Positions 39,751-48,315 of a stretch of DNA of 64,000 nucleotides are shown one piece after another. The notes beneath the pieces were generated by a model. It did no database searches, had not been told where the DNA came from, and saw nothing but the letters and a program-made list of their open reading frames with translations. Within the stretch, counting starts at the first letter, position 1; each line of letters opens with the position of its first letter. Made by a program: the position numbers and the translations under genes. The DNA lies in the NCBI RefSeq assembly GCF_000427685.1, contig NZ_KE386573.1:434001-498000 (forward strand). The letters run 5' to 3'. This stretch comes from Haloplanus natans DSM 17983 (GTDB taxonomy: Archaea > Halobacteriota > Halobacteria > Halobacteriales > Haloferacaceae).

Positions 39751-40659
39751 ATGGGGGGAGCGAACAGCGGCGAGCCGAGTGAGAGTAGCGACGATAGCCG
39801 ACCGACTGCGACGCTGCTGTTGGGCGGCGAGACGGCCGAGGTTCTCGACGTGCCCCCCGAGTCGACGAACCTCCTCGTCGTCTCGGCGGCGCGGTCGATG
39901 CGGGATGTCGTCGAGGAGTGGCGTCGGCGCACCGGCGCCCTTCCCGACGCGTTCGGGCTGGTCACGTACGCCGAGTTCGAGCGGTCGGCGTCGGCCAGTG
40001 CGACCGGCCAGCCGTCGCGCAAACCGCTCCCCGGCGGGAATCTGACGGTTACGTCGATGTCCGATCCGGGCGACCTGCGCCGACTCGGGACGGCCGTCAC
40101 GCTCTATCTCGACGACTGGGTCGACACCGACCGCGAGACGCTCGTCTACGTCGACGCTCTCGGGCCGTTTATCGACGCGAACGACGCCGAATCGACGTTC
40201 CAGTTCCTCCACCTTCTGGTACAGAGCGCCGTCCAGTTGGACGCCAACGTGGTCGTCGGCGTCGATCCGTCGACGACCCCCGACCGCACGCTCAACACGT
40301 TCCGGCCCCTGTTCGACCGGGTGGTCGACGCCACGGCAACGGCCGAATTCGACGACGACGAACTCCGTGACCTGCTCGGCAACCGCCGGCGACGGTTCGT
40401 CCTCCGGTTGCTCCTCGAACGGTCGACGGTCGAACTCGACCAGCTAGCGGTGCGACTCGCCCGTTGGGAGAACGATACCGACGAACCGACCCGATCCGAG
40501 CGTGACCGGGCGTACACCGCCTTGGCGTCCATCCACGTCCCGCGGTTGGCCGAGGCGGGGCTCGTGACGTTCGACCGGACCGCCGAACGGGTGTGCCTCA
40601 CCGACGACCGGTCGGCCGACCGCCTCCAGCAGTATCTGCCCACCTCCGACGACGAGTGA
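39751..40659 (+). CDS. Haloarchaeal RecA-like domain plus C-terminal winged-helix protein
   Basis: 302 residues. About 20-200 resembles the RecA/MEDS-like fold of haloarchaeal regulators (NLLVVSAARSMRDVVEEWRR, then LTVTSMSDPGDLRRLGTAVT, ETLVYVDALGPFIDANDAES, DANVVVGVDPSTTPDRTLNT) but has no Walker A. About 205-300 is a winged helix (FVLRLLLERSTVELDQLAVR, RAYTALASIHVPRLAEAGLV). Such proteins probably regulate transcription from a nucleotide- or protein-sensing domain; the target is unknown. It converges on a HalOD1 protein gene 6 bases from its stop. Confidence 0.72.
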   Translation: MGGANSGEPSESSDDSRPTATLLLGGETAEVLDVPPESTNLLVVSAARSMRDVVEEWRRRTGALPDAFGLVTYAEFERSASASATGQPSRKPLPGGNLTVTSMSDPGDLRRLGTAVTLYLDDWVDTDRETLVYVDALGPFIDANDAESTFQFLHLLVQSAVQLDANVVVGVDPSTTPDRTLNTFRPLFDRVVDATATAEFDDDELRDLLGNRRRRFVLRLLLERSTVELDQLAVRLARWENDTDEPTRSERDRAYTALASIHVPRLAEAGLVTFDRTAERVCLTDDRSADRLQQYLPTSDDE

Positions 40660-40665
40660 CGGCGA

Positions 40666-40986
40666 TTACTCCGGTGTCGGATCGACGCGAACCTCGCCGC
40701 TCCCGTGGATGGTCACCCGACAGCCGGCGAGTTCGAACTCGAGGATTCCGCCTTCGCGGGGCGTGCCGTCGCGTTTGGGGGTGAAGATGCGGTTCAGCGC
40801 ATCCGGCTGCACGACCGCATTGAGGTTCACCTCCGTCGGCTCCTTGCCCGTCACTTCGAGAACCGCGTGCACGACGGTGACACTCAGTTCGATATCGCTG
40901 GTCTCGTAGTAGTTGACGACGTATACGTCGTCTTCGGACCCGCCGTTCGTCGCGTGACGATCCGAATCTGTATGTGAGTTTTGCAT
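40666..40986 (-). CDS. HalOD1 output-domain protein
   Basis: 106 residues. A short polar N-terminus is followed by VYVVNYYETSDIELSVTVVH and LEVTGKEPTEVNLNAVVQPD, with a final FELAGCRVTIHGSGEVRV strand pair, matching the HalOD1 output domain found as a stand-alone protein or at the end of haloarchaeal response regulators. Its mechanism is unknown. Starts at ATG 40986, in a more AT-rich stretch (AATATTAAATATGG) that may hold its promoter. Its stop lies close to that of the RecA-like/winged-helix gene. Confidence 0.85.
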   Translation of the reverse strand: MQNSHTDSDRHATNGGSEDDVYVVNYYETSDIELSVTVVHAVLEVTGKEPTEVNLNAVVQPDALNRIFTPKRDGTPREGGILEFELAGCRVTIHGSGEVRVDPTPE

Positions 40987-41251
40987 ATTGGTGCGACTGT
41001 GGCTACCCCATCATTCATTTCAACCAATATTAAATATGGGTGTGTTTCGCCCCTCCGGGAACCTGGACAGGAGTATTGATAGAATGACAATATGGGCTCG
41101 TGTGGGTCGTCGCGGCGGGGCACCGGCCGTCGCGAACGTGGCCGAGGACCGGTACCGACGGCCACCGATCCGTCTCGTACCGTCCGTCGTCGCTGTTCTC
41201 CGGTCGGTCGCATCGGTTCGGAAACCCGGCACCGGCTCGCAACGACCCGTC

Positions 41252-41317
41252 TCATACTGATTATCGTACGTCGTCATCGGTGGTTCGCCAGAACGGGCCG
41301 GCGAACCACCGGTACAA
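41252..41317. repeat. Palindromic intergenic repeat, copy 7 (GGTTCGCC type)
   Basis: TACTGATTATCGTACG, then CGGTGGTTCGCC-agaacggg-CCGGCGAACCACCGG, whose core is nearly the same as at 34950-34982. It directly follows, on the minus strand, the stop codon at 41318 of the MinD-linked gene. The remaining 40987-41251 shows nothing recognisable. Confidence 0.85.
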
Positions 41318-41854
41318 TCAGTCGTCGAGCGCGTCCGTCAGTCCCCACTCCTCGGCGCGGGCGCGGGCCTCTTGGCGTGCCTGTTCGCGGATGGCTTCGA
41401 TCTGTGACTCGTCGGCCAGAAACGCCTCGACGGCGTCGGTGTCGTCGGCACCCAGTCGGTCGTCGGGCGCCGCGTCGCGGGTGCGCGTCACCAGCCCCCT
41501 GTCGGCCGAGAGACGCTCCGCCGGCAGGCCGGGCAACACCCGTAGGTCGTCGGCCTCGTGAGCCTCCGCCAACGCCCCCCGGTCGAGTTCGTACAGTTCG
41601 GCGCTGTAGGGTCCCGGTCCCGCCACGTCGGCGAGGGCATCGGCGCCGCCCCGGTCGGTGTCTGTGCAGTACGCGAGCACCGGCACTCCGTCCTCGAAGG
41701 TGACGACACCGCGCGTCTCGTCGCCGAGCAAAACGGCGTCCTGGGGCTCGAAGACGGCGTAGCCCGTCAGCCCCCGATCGAGGGCGGTCGACAGCGTCTC
41801 CCCGGGGTCGTCGACGACGCGTGATCGGACCAGATCGCCGCGTGGGATTCTCAT
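41318..41854 (-). CDS. MinD-coupled protein of unknown function
   Basis: 178 residues. MRIPRGDLVRSRVVDDPGET, AVFEPQDAVLLGDETRGVVT, VLAYCTDTDRGGADALADVA and a Glu/Ala-rich helical C-terminus (IEAIREQARQEARARAEEWG). No known domain. The ATG overlaps the TGA of the MinD-like ATPase gene (ATGA), so it is translationally coupled to it and most likely works with it. It may be an adaptor or cargo for the ATPase. A palindromic repeat follows the stop. Confidence 0.7.
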   Translation of the reverse strand: MRIPRGDLVRSRVVDDPGETLSTALDRGLTGYAVFEPQDAVLLGDETRGVVTFEDGVPVLAYCTDTDRGGADALADVAGPGPYSAELYELDRGALAEAHEADDLRVLPGLPAERLSADRGLVTRTRDAAPDDRLGADDTDAVEAFLADESQIEAIREQARQEARARAEEWGLTDALDD

Positions 41855-42624
41855 ACTTCGTCCGGCACGACCGCGCTCCGGAAGCGGTCGGCCACGTCCC
41901 CGCTCGCCCCGTCGCGCACGTCGAGTCGTCTCGCCGCCTCGCGGAACGCCTCGGACGCGGGTGCGTCCGGGGCGTGTGCGAGCAACGGTTCGCCCGCCTG
42001 TCTGGCCGCGCGTGCGCTGTTGCTCTCCGGGATCACGCCCAGCGTCTCGCCGCCGAAGTAGCGGTCCGCCTGCTCGGCGATGCGGTCGATCCCCTCGTCG
42101 TCACGGACGCGGTTGAACAGCGTTCCCGCCGTCTCCGTCCCGTACGATCGGGCGTACTCCTGGACCTTGAGGCCGTCCGAGAGCGCCGGTATCGTCGGCT
42201 GGAGGACGATCACCGTCCGATCCGCGAGCACGACGGGGAGGACCGCGCTTTTCGACCCCAGCGCCGCCGGCGAGTCCAGCAAGAGCACGTCCGTGTCGGC
42301 GGCGAGTTCGGCCACCACGTCCCGCAGCCGTTCGGGGTCGGCGGCCCGAAACGCCGCTAGACTCGTCCCGCAGGGGACGACCTTCATCCCGAAGCGGTCG
42401 TAGACGGCGTCGGAGACGGCGGCGTCGGCCCCGTCGACCAACAGGTCGTGGAGCGTTACCGCCGCGTCGTCGAGGCCGGCGTGAAAGAGCAGGTTAGCCA
42501 TCCCGGTGTCGGCGTCGACGACCGTCACGTCGTGTTCCTCGGCGAGCGCCATGCCAAGCGCGAGCGTACTCGTCGTCTTCCCCGTCCCACCCTTGCCGCT
42601 CGCCACGGCGAACGCCTCGACCAT
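41851..42624 (-). CDS. MinD/ParA-family P-loop ATPase
   Basis: 257 residues. The deviant Walker A is SGKGGTGKTTSTLALG with the signature lysine (K11), the switch I-like DADTGMANLLFHAGLD and the Walker B-like VLLLDSPAALGSKSAV follow, as in MinD/ParA. No C-terminal amphipathic membrane-targeting helix is evident. Haloarchaea carry several MinD homologues; this one probably positions or gates a partner, possibly the overlapping 178-residue protein. The gene starts at ATG 42624 and diverges from the three-paralogue cluster. Confidence 0.9.
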   Translation of the reverse strand: MVEAFAVASGKGGTGKTTSTLALGMALAEEHDVTVVDADTGMANLLFHAGLDDAAVTLHDLLVDGADAAVSDAVYDRFGMKVVPCGTSLAAFRAADPERLRDVVAELAADTDVLLLDSPAALGSKSAVLPVVLADRTVIVLQPTIPALSDGLKVQEYARSYGTETAGTLFNRVRDDEGIDRIAEQADRYFGGETLGVIPESNSARAARQAGEPLLAHAPDAPASEAFREAARRLDVRDGASGDVADRFRSAVVPDEV

Positions 42625-42703
42625 CGGTGTCCGATTTTGCGGCCCCGGAATTAAACGTTCGGTCCGGCCAAAGCGTTTTGCCGATCTGCCTCCTTCGACG
42701 GGT

Positions 42704-44126
42704 ATGCCACCCACTCCCGCGGCGTTTCGGGACCTGCTGCTGTCGCTCGACGCCGCGGCGCTGACGGAGTTCGTCGCGGCGGTGTACGGGGCCCGTGGGT
42801 GGGAACTCGACCGGGACGGCGACGACCTGCGGGTTCGGCCCGCAGGGACGCGGGACTGGCGCCGACTCGTCGTCGCGCCCGTCGACCGACCGCCGACCGA
42901 CGCCGACGGCGTGGTCGTGCCGACGCTCGTCATCGACGCCGACGGAGCCGGTACCGGGGAGCCGACCGTCGTCGACGCCGCCGCCCTCCTGGAACTGCTG
43001 CGCTACGCCGTCGACGACGCGGCCCGTACGCGCCTGTTCCGGGACTTCTTCGACTGCGAGCCGGACGCCTTCGAGGGGCCGGCGGCCGTCGACGCCGTCG
43101 AGACGGGGACGGCCGAGCCACAGACCGACGCGCCGCCCGAGTCGACGGCCGATCCACGGGCTGATGCCTCGGTCGCCAGCGACCCCTCGCTCCGATTCGG
43201 GCGCCGACTCGTCGTCGCCGTCGCTATCCTGTCCGTGGTCGGCATCGTCGCCGTCGTGGTCGGACCGACGCTCGCGCCGACCGGTGAGGACGCCGTGGCC
43301 GGCGCGGACGCGACGACCGACACCCCCGACGACGCGGGGTCCGAGGCGCCGGCCACCGACCGCGCCGTCCCGTCGACACACGCCGGCGTGGTGGCGGTCG
43401 ACGGCCCGTTGCCGCCCGGCGTCGATGCGACGGGCATCACGAATCACGAACGCCTCGGCGCTGGCCGACGCCCACGAAGCGGCGCTCGACGGGCGTTCGT
43501 ACCGGCTCTCGGTCGTCGCCCGCGAGTTCGTCGGCGGGCGGCCGACCGCATTCGCGTGGGAGCGGGCGGTCGTCGAGGGGCCGACCCGGTATCGCTCGGA
43601 CGTGTCCGTGATCGGGACGTTCCGGCAGCAGCCGCGGGCCATCGGCACCACCTCGGCGTACGCCGACGGCACGATGCGGTTCGTCCGGCTGACTACCGCC
43701 ACCGAGGCCGACGGGACGATCAGGTTCACCGAGCGCGGCCCCGAGTCCGGAACGGCGGATGGTCCGGGCTGGCGAAGCGTCGCCGTCGACCCCGCGGTCG
43801 ATCCGTTCGCGAACCGCACCGCGACGCATCTCCGGGGCGTGCTCGACGTCGACGACGCGGCCGTCGTCGGCTCGTTCGAACGCGAGGGGACGACCTACGT
43901 CTGGATCGACCTCCGCCGCCGGCCGCCGGGGGGCACCGACGCGATAGACAGCATCCTCGTCGACGAGCGCGGCCTCGTCCACGAGATTCGTCACGAGTAC
44001 GCCTACCTCCCGCCCGAAGCGTCGACGGTCCGCACCGTCGTCACGGTCCGGATCGAACCCACGAACGTGACCGCGTCGCCGCCGCCGTGGCTCGACGCGG
44101 GGGAGTCCCCGCCGGTCAGGAGGTGA
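42704..44126 (+). pseudogene. Paralogue 1 of nuclease-like/TM/outer-domain family, broken by a 7-bp tandem duplication
   Basis: ATG 42704 opens MPPTPAAFRDLLLSLDAAAL ... RGWELDRDGDDL (Mrr-like restriction-endonuclease-like N domain), an acidic linker, one membrane helix (FGRRLVVAVAILSVVGIVAV) and an outer domain. In frame 2 the protein continues to GVDATGITNH and then loses character; in frame 3 TNASALADAHEAALDGRSYR resumes and runs to the TGA at 44126. At 43436-43449 the 7-mer ATCACGA is tandemly repeated; removing one copy gives GITNASALADAHEAAL as in paralogues 2 and 3. So it is either a frameshifted pseudogene or a switchable allele. Its stop overlaps paralogue 2's by 11 bases. Confidence 0.85.
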
Positions 44127-45480
44127 CGCGGGCCGGCGCCCGCCCGTCGGCGGTGGTGTTCGTCGCCGCCATCCACGCCGGCCGCGTCACGGTCACGGGG
44201 CCGGGGACGATCCGAATCGTCACCTCGATCCGGACGCCCGGCTCTATCGCGGGCGTGTACGACCGGTGGAGTTCGCGCACCAGCCCCGTCTCGTCGACGC
44301 GCGCCCATCCCGTCACGTTCCGTGATTCGGGCCACGGGTCGCCCTCGAAGGCGACGCGGTACGTCGTCGTCTCGTTGCGTTCCGTCCGCCCGACGATCCG
44401 GGTCTCGTTGGCGCTGAGATACCACTGGATGGTTCGTTCGGTCCGGTCGACGAAGCTCACGGCCTCGGCCGACGAGCCGAGGGTCGACCGAACCGCCATC
44501 CGCCTCCGCACGCCGTTGCCCGTCCGGATGTAGCCAACCGAGCCGTTCGCGTACATCGACCCCGACGCGACGACGGTCTCCTCGTGGCCGAGCGAGCCGA
44601 GGCGCCGCACGCGCGACCGGTAGCGATCCGGCGACGCGACGAGCGCTCGCTCGTGGGCGACGCCCCGCAGTTCACCGTCCTCGAACTCCCGGTACGTGAC
44701 CGTGAGGCGGTACGATCGGTTCGACAGCGTGGCCTCGTGGGCGTTCGCGAGCGCCGCCGCGTTCGTGACGCCCGTCTCGTCGATGCCCCGCGGGAACGCG
44801 GCCGCCGACTCGTCGGTCGCCGTTTCGGTCCCGTTCCCCCCGAAGAGGGCCGCCGGCGAACCGATGTCGACGCCGCTCGATCCCGTCGCGGTCACGACGC
44901 CGCCGAGGGCGAGCGAGAGCGCCAGGCCGACCACCGCGACGCGGCCGAGCCACTCCGACCGATCGCCGTCCGGCCCCGACTTCCCCACTCCGTCGTCGCT
45001 CGCCGGCGCGACCGGCCGGGGCGACGCCCCGTCCCGCCCCTCCGCTGCGCCCGAGTCGTCGTTTCGGTCCTCGTCGAGTCCGTCCGTGTTCGCCGCCCTC
45101 CGCCCCGTCGTGTCCGGGCCGTCGCCTCCACACTCCTCGGCGGCCCCGAACGATCCCGGATCGCGGTCGAAAACGTCCCGGCAGAGGCGCGTCCGCTCGG
45201 TCGTCGGGAGGGCGTACGCCACCAACTCGTGGAGCGTCGCGGCGTCGACGAGGCGGTCCGCGTCCGACGGGGCCGTCGTCCCGTCCCCACCGACCCGGAC
45301 GACGAGGCGTCGCGGCCGGTCGGCGCCGGGTGGCGTCGCCAGCAGATCGGCGGTGTCGTCGGCATCGCGTTCGACCGTCCACCCGCGCGCGTCGTACACC
45401 GCCGCGGTGAACGCTATCGCCGTCTCGCGATCCAGCGTCGCGAGGTGGGCCCGGAACGCCGTCCCCGGCACCGAAGTCAT
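44116..45480 (-). CDS. Paralogue 2: nuclease-like cytoplasmic domain, TM helix, outer domain
   Basis: 454 residues from ATG 45480. N domain about 1-70 (RETAIAFTAAVYDARGWTVE, RDADDTADLLATPPGADRPR, RRLVVRVGG) resembles the Mrr-type restriction endonuclease-like fold but the catalytic D...(E/Q)xK is not obvious, so it may be a degenerate nuclease. A helical region to about 130, an acidic linker and a membrane helix (LGRVAVVGLALSLALGGVVT) follow. The outer domain (about 225-430) has NANRTLTVTYREFEDG-like beta strands with the family's NxS sequons (NRS, NGS, NET, NVT). It forms a gene cluster with paralogues 1 and 3. Confidence 0.75.
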   Translation of the reverse strand: MTSVPGTAFRAHLATLDRETAIAFTAAVYDARGWTVERDADDTADLLATPPGADRPRRLVVRVGGDGTTAPSDADRLVDAATLHELVAYALPTTERTRLCRDVFDRDPGSFGAAEECGGDGPDTTGRRAANTDGLDEDRNDDSGAAEGRDGASPRPVAPASDDGVGKSGPDGDRSEWLGRVAVVGLALSLALGGVVTATGSSGVDIGSPAALFGGNGTETATDESAAAFPRGIDETGVTNAAALANAHEATLSNRSYRLTVTYREFEDGELRGVAHERALVASPDRYRSRVRRLGSLGHEETVVASGSMYANGSVGYIRTGNGVRRRMAVRSTLGSSAEAVSFVDRTERTIQWYLSANETRIVGRTERNETTTYRVAFEGDPWPESRNVTGWARVDETGLVRELHRSYTPAIEPGVRIEVTIRIVPGPVTVTRPAWMAATNTTADGRAPARVTS

Positions 45481-45523
45481 ACCCGTTCCTACGCCTTGAC
45501 GCGCAAAACGTTTCTGCCGCGGC

Positions 45524-46855
45524 TCACGGCGCGTCGTCGAGCCACGGCGGCGGCGACGCGGAGACGTTTCCGGGCGCGAGACGCATCGTGACGACGACCC
45601 GAACCGGCGGGCCGTCGGACGGTCGGTAGACGTACTCGTGGTGGAGTTCGTGGACGAGTCCGTGCTCGTCGACGAGGAGGCTCCCGGTCGTCTCGGCGCC
45701 CGCACTCTCGTCGCGGCTGACGGCGATCCAGAAACGCGTCGTGCCGTTGCGCTCGAAGGCGCCGACGACCCTCGTGTCGCTTCCCCTCAACACTCCCCGG
45801 AGATATCGCTCGCTCCGACTGGCGACCCGGTCTTCCGGCCGGAGTTCGGTTTCGACCGCCGTCCCCGCCTCGCCGGCCAGACGGACGTACCGCACCTGCC
45901 CGTTGGCGAACGCCGAGGTGTTGCCGACGGCCCGCGGGTCCTGCCGGACGGTCCCGACCCACCGCAGGTCCGTGCGGTAGCGGGTGGCGTTCTCGACGAC
46001 CGTCCGCTCCGCGACGAAGCCAGTCGGCGCGCCGTCGACGAACTCGCGGTGGTGGACGGTCAGGCGGTACGAGCGCCCGTCGAGCGCCGCTTCGTGGGCG
46101 TCGGCCAGCGCCGAGGCGTTCGCGATACCCACGGCGGTGACGCCCGGTGGCCGCGGCTCGGGTGCCGACGACACCGCGATCACGCCCGGGCGAGCGGGCT
46201 CGTCGTCGTCTGTCGCGTTCCATCCGGTGTCGAGACGACGCGTCGCCGCTTCCGCGGCCGAGTAGTCGCTGGGCGTGCTGTTCGTGTCGTCCGCACCGTC
46301 CACCTCGCTCCCGTCCATCCCCGACGACGTGAGCGCCGGGCCGGTCGCGGCGACGATGGCGACGACGAGGACGATTGCCAGTCCGGCGGCGAACGCGCGG
46401 CGCGCCGGGACCCCGCCCTCGTCGTTTCCCGACTCCCTCTCCGGCGGGTCGTCGGCCGTCCGCGTCGCTTCCCCGTCGGCGCCGGCGTCGCTCGATGCGT
46501 CCGCCGTCGACGGCGGGTCGAAGTCGTCGGGGTCGGCGCCGAGGAAATCCCGGAACAGCCGCTCCCGGGCCGTCGAGTCGAGGGCGTACCACGCCATCCG
46601 GCCGACGTCGTCGGCATCGAGGCTCGTCACCTCGCCTTCGTGCCTGACGGCGACGGCGACGGCGTCGTCGCAACTGACCGCGAGCCGTCGCGGCCGGTCG
46701 GCCCCGGGCGGCGTGGCCAGCAGGTCGGCGGCGTCGCCCTCGCGCTCGACCGTCCACCCGCGAGCCGCGTACACCGCCGCGACGAACTCCGTCAGCGCCG
46801 CGGCGTCGAGGCCGGAGAGGCAGTCACGGACCGTCTCGCCGGGGGTGTGCGTCAT
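45524..46855 (-). CDS. Paralogue 3: nuclease-like cytoplasmic domain, TM helix, outer domain
   Basis: 443 residues from ATG 46855. The N domain matches paralogue 1 closely (SGLDAAALTEFVAAVYAARG, WTVEREGDAADLLATPPGAD). The membrane helix is RAFAAGLAIVLVVAIVAATG. The outer domain (SALADAHEAALDGRSYRLTV ... SPPPWLDDAP) shares long identical stretches with paralogue 1, at DNA level too, showing a recent duplication. Unlike paralogue 1 it has an unbroken frame. The paralogues probably function at the cell surface with a cytoplasmic sensor or effector; MinD-like genes are 4 kb upstream. Role unknown. Confidence 0.75.
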   Translation of the reverse strand: MTHTPGETVRDCLSGLDAAALTEFVAAVYAARGWTVEREGDAADLLATPPGADRPRRLAVSCDDAVAVAVRHEGEVTSLDADDVGRMAWYALDSTARERLFRDFLGADPDDFDPPSTADASSDAGADGEATRTADDPPERESGNDEGGVPARRAFAAGLAIVLVVAIVAATGPALTSSGMDGSEVDGADDTNSTPSDYSAAEAATRRLDTGWNATDDDEPARPGVIAVSSAPEPRPPGVTAVGIANASALADAHEAALDGRSYRLTVHHREFVDGAPTGFVAERTVVENATRYRTDLRWVGTVRQDPRAVGNTSAFANGQVRYVRLAGEAGTAVETELRPEDRVASRSERYLRGVLRGSDTRVVGAFERNGTTRFWIAVSRDESAGAETTGSLLVDEHGLVHELHHEYVYRPSDGPPVRVVVTMRLAPGNVSASPPPWLDDAP

Positions 46856-46927
46856 ACTCGGCGCTAGGGAGCAGTCGGCAAAACCCTTGGCCCGACCGGC
46901 CGTTGGCCCGCGAGTGTCGGGACGGTG

Positions 46928-47593
46928 TCAGAACTCGGTCCCCTTCCGCGCCCGCTGTCCCGCGTCGATCGGATGTCGCTCCTTTCGGACCTCGCTCACC
47001 AGGTCGGCACGGTCGGCGAGGTAGTCCGGGTGGTCGTGGCCACCGGTACAGACGAGTTCCAGCCCCTCGGGTTTCGACTCCACGAGCCCGACCACGTCGT
47101 CGGGGTCGACGAGCCCGCGGTTGGCGGCGTACAGGATTTCGTCGAGGATCAACATGTGGACGCCGTTCGCGGGGTCGCCGTCGAGGGGAAGCGGTGCCGA
47201 GAGGTCCACGTCCCGTGCCCCGTCGATCAGGTCGCGGGCGCGTTCCAGGCCGCCCCGGGCCTTCGCCGCGTGGTCGGCGTCGTCGCTCCCGTCGGCGAAG
47301 CCGTGCCAGCCGTAGTGGCCGCTGTGTTCGTAGCTGAAGCCGTCGACCTGCGTGATGGCCGCGTACTCGCCGCGCACGTCTTCGACGCTCGCCGCGCCGC
47401 CTTTCATAAACTGCAGGCAGTGCACCCGGTAGCCGTGGCCGGCGGCGCGAAAGCCCATGCCGAGGGCGGCAGTGGTCTTGCCCTTCCCGTCCCCCCACCA
47501 CACCTGTACGCGGCCGAACTCGGCCGGTGCCTGCGGGGCGGGCGCCCCGTCGTCGTCGACCGGGGATCGTCGCGGCTCGCTATCCTCGCTCAT
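46928..47593 (-). CDS. cobA: Cob(I)alamin adenosyltransferase (CobA/BtuR type)
   Basis: 221 residues. P-loop VWWGDGKGKTTAALGMGFRA near residue 32, ITQVDGFSYEHSGHYG, and the Walker B-like VHMLILDEILYAANRGLV near 140; C-terminal AGQRARKGTEF. Belongs to the CobA/BtuR group that attaches the 5'-deoxyadenosyl group to reduced corrin. It is last in the cob operon, 26 bases after cbiZ. Acidic extension at the N-terminus. Start at ATG 47593. Confidence 0.93.
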   Translation of the reverse strand: MSEDSEPRRSPVDDDGAPAPQAPAEFGRVQVWWGDGKGKTTAALGMGFRAAGHGYRVHCLQFMKGGAASVEDVRGEYAAITQVDGFSYEHSGHYGWHGFADGSDDADHAAKARGGLERARDLIDGARDVDLSAPLPLDGDPANGVHMLILDEILYAANRGLVDPDDVVGLVESKPEGLELVCTGGHDHPDYLADRADLVSEVRKERHPIDAGQRARKGTEF

Positions 47594-47619
47594 ACCCCTG
47601 CTTCGGCCCGGCGCGGGCT

Positions 47620-48315
47620 TCAAGGGTCCGATGTGGGAAGCCGTGTCACCGCCGCTCGTTCGTCGGTGACGACGCCCGCCTCGGCGGCGTACTCGCCGTC
47701 GGGGTGTCGCGAGCGGAGGCTGGCGGCGACGGCGTCGCGGACGCAGGCGCGGGCGGCCCCGCCGACGGCCGTCGCGCTCCCCGAAAAGCGGGCGGGGTCG
47801 CCCGCGGGGTCACAGGCGGCGACGACGGCGTCCGTCGTCGTCCCGGGGATGCCGGCGAGTTCGAGCAGGGTCGCCGCCTTCGCCTCGGCCGCGACGGTCA
47901 GGAGGTTCGGGAGCGCTCCGGGCGCGAGCGAGCGGGTGGTGCCCACGACGACGTTGACGGTGCCGGCGTGATGCCCGCCGTCCGTCCGCGCCGCCGCGTC
48001 GACCGGGAGGGCGGCGGGATTCGACACGCCAGCCGTGGCGACGGCTTCGACGGGGCCGAGTCGCGCCCGGCGGGCGTGCCGCTGGGCGACGCCGGTCAGG
48101 AGCGCGGGGCCGTCGGCGGAAAAACCCGCGGCGTCGAGCCGTTCGGCGACGTAGGCGTCGAGGTCGGTCCGCGTCCAGCCCTCGGGGACGGTGCAGTTGT
48201 AGGCCGCGGGGGCGCGACCGTCGCCGCCCGCGTACCCGGTCGAGAGCCAGCGCGTGCCGGTGCGGGCGAGGCGACAGACGCCGTCCCTGACCGTCGCGTC
48301 GAACACGGCGGTCAC
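47620..48315 (-). CDS. cbiZ: Adenosylcobinamide amidohydrolase (CbiZ)
   Basis: 231 residues starting at GTG 48315, whose codon overlaps the TGA of cobD (GTGA). Family features: STGYAGGDGRAPAAYNCTVP near 25, VATAGVSNPAALP, GGHHAGTVNVVVGTTRSLAP and EAKAATLLELAGIPGTTTD. In archaea CbiZ cleaves the aminopropanol side chain of salvaged cobinamide to give cobyric acid, so that cobinamide can enter the de novo path. Translationally coupled to the gene upstream. Confidence 0.9.
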   Translation of the reverse strand: MTAVFDATVRDGVCRLARTGTRWLSTGYAGGDGRAPAAYNCTVPEGWTRTDLDAYVAERLDAAGFSADGPALLTGVAQRHARRARLGPVEAVATAGVSNPAALPVDAAARTDGGHHAGTVNVVVGTTRSLAPGALPNLLTVAAEAKAATLLELAGIPGTTTDAVVAACDPAGDPARFSGSATAVGGAARACVRDAVAASLRSRHPDGEYAAEAGVVTDERAAVTRLPTSDP

